Origin: Glandiceps talaboti
Taxonomy: Eukaryota > Hemichordata > Enteropneusta > Spengelidae
NCBI RefSeq assembly: GCF_964340395.1
Contig: NC_135563.1
Coordinates: 23,516,309 to 23,580,308 of the forward strand
Direction: 5' to 3'
DNA length: 64,000 bases
The notes under the pieces: model-generated
What the model saw: only the letters and a program-made list of their open reading frames with translations
Database searches by the model: none
What the model was told of the DNA's origin: nothing
Translations under genes and position numbers: made by a program
Part shown: one piece after another, positions 62,901 through 64,000 of the stretch
Numbering within the stretch: the first letter of the stretch is position 1
How the letters are laid out: every line of letters begins with the position of its first letter

Positions 62901-63902
62901 TACTGCATGAGATGCTGTCCTTTTTGAGACTACTTTTTGGCTTGTTTTTTTTTTTTCAATCTAATTATAATGACATTTCATATTGACCTTCTAACCATGA
63001 GTTTTTTTATATAATACAGACTAAATGACACCAATTATGGTAAAAGTTTTTATGCGTAAATCCAGGTGACAACCTTTCCCCTGGGTAGAGTGCGTGTACA
63101 AAAACACATGTCATTGTATGGAGGTGCATGATACATTTCGGAACCAACAATATGACCGATGAGAGATCTACATAAATTAGAATGCAGGATACAATAGTAC
63201 AGTTACCAAATTATTAGGAGATTCAAAATAGGGAGAATAAATGAAATGAATAAATTTTGTCTTTCTTTTCAGCAGTGAAAGACTGAAAAATGGAAATTTT
63301 CAGTTGAATTAATAATGGGGGATTTGTTACATATCATGAGGAATGCCAGTCATAACGGGCCGTTAAGTTCACGGGCCGTTATGACTGGCTACCATCATGA
63401 GTAGAGACATCGATGGCTAGTACATTCATCATGATCAAGAAACCATATCCTATTACAGTCATTGAGAATGAAAGTCATTGAGAAGATGACAAAAATCAGG
63501 AAATATGGTAACTGTGAACTTTAACAATTAGCAAGAACATAGTGTTGAATTGCTCCAAGTTCAGGTTGATGGGTGATAGAGAAAATAATTTTTGACATGA
63601 TTTGCTGTACAATTTTGATAAATACATCACAACAATCACATCATAGAGTTAAAATAAATTTAATATCTTGAATTAATATTGTCCTTGGTGATTATCATCT
63701 TTTTAAAATTATATTCAAAATTTTGTTTTAAAATATTGTAGATTTTATAGTTGACTCTTGTAAATGAATTGTCTGGAACACTAAATTGTCTGTGGAATGT
63801 CAGGGATGGCACACAGAAGATTTAACTTGTTTTAAAAACTTTTACTGTACAAGTATGCAAAGTTATACTCACTTCTCTACACACAATTTGTTCTTCCCTT
63901 TC
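53831..63902 (-). CDS. Gene 3: acidic protein with charged helical C-terminus, 5' part outside window
   Basis: Five exons (30, 175, 57, 104, 84 nt) join in frame to 149 residues and a stop. The sequence runs EREEQIVCRE, then LVIEVLPKADLPYPPPLDEG with acidic IDEDIY, a low-complexity Thr/Ser/Pro/Glu stretch, and a charged helical end (TAEDVKRIMDEVARDMLGDL, then KKLKERESEIIARINKIHRI). There is no signal peptide or membrane segment in the visible part, so an intracellular protein is likely. The C-terminus could form a coiled coil. I do not recognise it. The gene sits in CpG-poor DNA, unlike genes 1 and 2, consistent with gene-body methylation and broad expression (inference). The 5' exons lie to the right of the window. 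Confidence 0.72.
54111..55527. mobile_element. Inverted-repeat element with minisatellite core
   Basis: Arms of about 120 bp, 54111-54232 and inverted at 55406-55527, share GAACTCATCAATG, ACCATGTAAAACTTCATAGG/CCCATGTAAAACTTCATAGG and TTGATACAAATG. Between them is a ten-copy minisatellite. This layout resembles elements with a tandem-repeat core known from bivalves and echinoderms; that comparison is inference. Confidence 0.6.
54621..55292. repeat. 66-68-bp minisatellite, 10 copies
   Basis: Units beginning ATTGTGTTGTAAATCTACAT; early units carry ACAACTATAGTTTCC and later ones the shorter ACAATTAGTTTCC, so the array has directional variants. An open frame of 160 codons across it is a repeat artefact. 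Confidence 0.93.
55556..55640 (-). repeat. Dispersed repeat, copy B
   Basis: On the minus strand: GGTTCAGTGTCAATGCAGGA, GAAACCACAGTGCCCTTGAA and AACCTGTGTTGTTTGG, matching 46545-46640. The CpG positions of copy A appear as CA/TG here. Confidence 0.6.
55676..55753. repeat. Small inverted repeat
   Basis: CCCAGAGACTTGG and its inverse CCAAGTCTCTGGG, about 50 nt apart. Confidence 0.7.
55754..58147. other. Gene 3 last intron, CpG-poor
   Basis: AT-rich and nearly free of CpG. Open frames here lack coding features. Confidence 0.5.
58148..58347. repeat. 68-bp tandem triplication
   Basis: Three units beginning at 58148, 58216 and 58284 with CAGTACCTGCAATAGCATTT and CTAGAGGGTCAAAATAGAAC. Confidence 0.88.
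58540..58643 (-). CDS. Gene 3 helical exon
   Basis: A 104-nt exon between TGTCTAACAG| and TTACAG|GTTAGTG, phase 1 to 0. It reads DTETPAVDPLEG followed by TAEDVKRIMDEVARDMLGDL and Q, a charged amphipathic helix. Confidence 0.75.
59318..59374 (-). CDS. Gene 3 small symmetric exon
   Basis: A 57-nt phase 1-1 exon between TTACCTATAG| and GAAG|GTCTGTG, reading TTPRPSMDSPAVDNVQSE. The GTCTGT donor is weak. Because the exon is symmetric it can be skipped without changing frame, so it may be alternatively used. Its SPAVDN resembles TPAVDP in the next exon, which suggests exon duplication. Confidence 0.55.
60290..60663. mobile_element. MITE C, hAT-like (TAGTCTTGGTTACCC ends)
   Basis: About 374 bp with inverted ends TAGTCTTGGTTACCCAGACT-C at both sides and further partial pairing inward. 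TAACTAAC (8 bp) lies on both sides (60082-equivalent position 60282-60289 and 60664-60671), as in hAT target duplications, with one extra C on the left. It sits in a gene 3 intron. Confidence 0.75.
60758..61002. repeat. Duplicated donor-proximal intron block of gene 3
   Basis: AGGATCATTCTTTTGTTCA begins two copies 150 nt apart (60758, 60908); the second runs into the exon 61003-61177 donor and the first ends at a decayed donor-like GTGAGC on the minus strand. Confidence 0.7.
61003..61177 (-). CDS. Gene 3 acidic exon
   Basis: A 175-nt exon between CACATTACAG| and CTGCAG|GTGAGTAAC, phase 0 to phase 1. It contains the proline-rich LPKADLPYPPPLDEG motif and then a strongly acidic stretch (SPEVDGEETVENEAKEDEKG). 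The DNA just past the donor is repeated 150 nt further into the intron. Confidence 0.75.
61524..61700 (-). CDS. Possible extra gene 3 exon (weak)
   Basis: The minus strand reads DMFGLELKGSISKKQCIDTM and onward to VIPPDVFKLIYAANC, protein-like and vaguely like an EF-hand-type helix-loop segment. A possible donor TGC|GTAAAC follows in phase 0, which would fit the exon at 61177. The possible acceptors (CACAG) lack a pyrimidine tract and give a phase that does not fit the micro-exon at 63873. It may be an alternative exon, a decayed exon or chance. Confidence 0.25.
61701..63872. other. Gene 3 intron, CpG-poor
   Basis: AT-rich intron with one strong hairpin at 63345-63389 and nothing else I can support. 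Confidence 0.5.
63345..63389. repeat. 19-bp hairpin
   Basis: GCCAGTCATAACGGGCCGT pairs with its inverse (one mismatch) around TAAGTTC. It is flanked by TCATGA on both sides and is unusually G+C-rich for this region. Confidence 0.85.
63873..63902 (-). CDS. Gene 3 micro-exon
   Basis: A 30-nt exon between TATTTCATCAG| and AGAGAA|GTGAGTAT, reading EREEQIVCRE in phase 0. Both splice sites are strong and it joins in frame to the exon at 61177. Its shortness makes it the least certain of the joined exons. Confidence 0.55.
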
Positions 63903-64000
63903 CTGATGAAATAGAAATTCATATAACTTGTAATGTTGGAAAAATCTAAAATAGAGGAAGTGGGAGAAAATTAGAATTGAAGAAGGTATTAGTTATGTTG

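Overview
The window is AT-rich animal DNA, most likely from an aquatic invertebrate. It has small exons with GT/AG splice sites separated by kilobase introns, very many tri- and tetranucleotide microsatellites, minisatellites, SINE-like repeats with tRNA-type boxes, and non-autonomous DNA transposons. There are no prokaryotic operons, and nearly all long open frames are microsatellite artefacts. I cannot name the species from sequence alone.

Three split genes can be supported, all on the minus strand. Gene 1 (exons at 19483-19379, 17732-17672, 7774-7586, 7189-7115, 4790-4581; its 3' end was not found) and gene 2 (exons at 51388-51299, 48499-48403, 46197-46006, 44849-44775, 43214-43008, 42672-42473; complete, 286 aa) are diverged tandem paralogues. 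Each begins with a signal peptide. Each then carries two copies of a two-exon module: a short exon ending in an aromatic, amphipathic segment, followed by one phase 1-1 exon with eight cysteines that resembles an LDL-receptor class A repeat with two extra cysteines. Intron phases are the same in both (0,1,1,1,1), the middle linker exon is 75 nt in both, and both have a TATA-like box about 125-130 nt upstream of the ATG. I do not recognise the family. Gene 3 (exons at 63902-63873, 61177-61003, 59374-59318, 58643-58540, 53914-53831) is the 3' part of an intracellular-looking acidic protein with a charged helical C-terminus; its 5' part lies beyond the right edge.

Layout: 1-19.6 kb is gene 1 with long introns holding a 16-copy 21-bp array, a 16-copy 46-bp array and microsatellites. 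20.9-25.0 kb is a 4.1-kb non-coding inverted-repeat transposon with about 600-bp arms, a 6-bp target duplication and several foldback elements nested inside. 25-42 kb is intergenic, with a SINE carrying a tandemly repeated tRNA-like head (33.5 kb), hairpins and microsatellites. 42.3-51.5 kb is gene 2, whose introns contain a second such SINE, a LINE fragment and more microsatellites. 53.3-64 kb is gene 3, in DNA strikingly poor in CpG compared with everything to its left; this looks like a DNA-methylation compartment starting at the gene's 3' end.

A recurrent oddity is repeat growth at splice sites: a triplicated splice donor in gene 2, a minisatellite starting about 6 nt inside an intron of gene 1, a tetranucleotide array forming an acceptor region in gene 1, and a duplicated donor-proximal block in gene 3.
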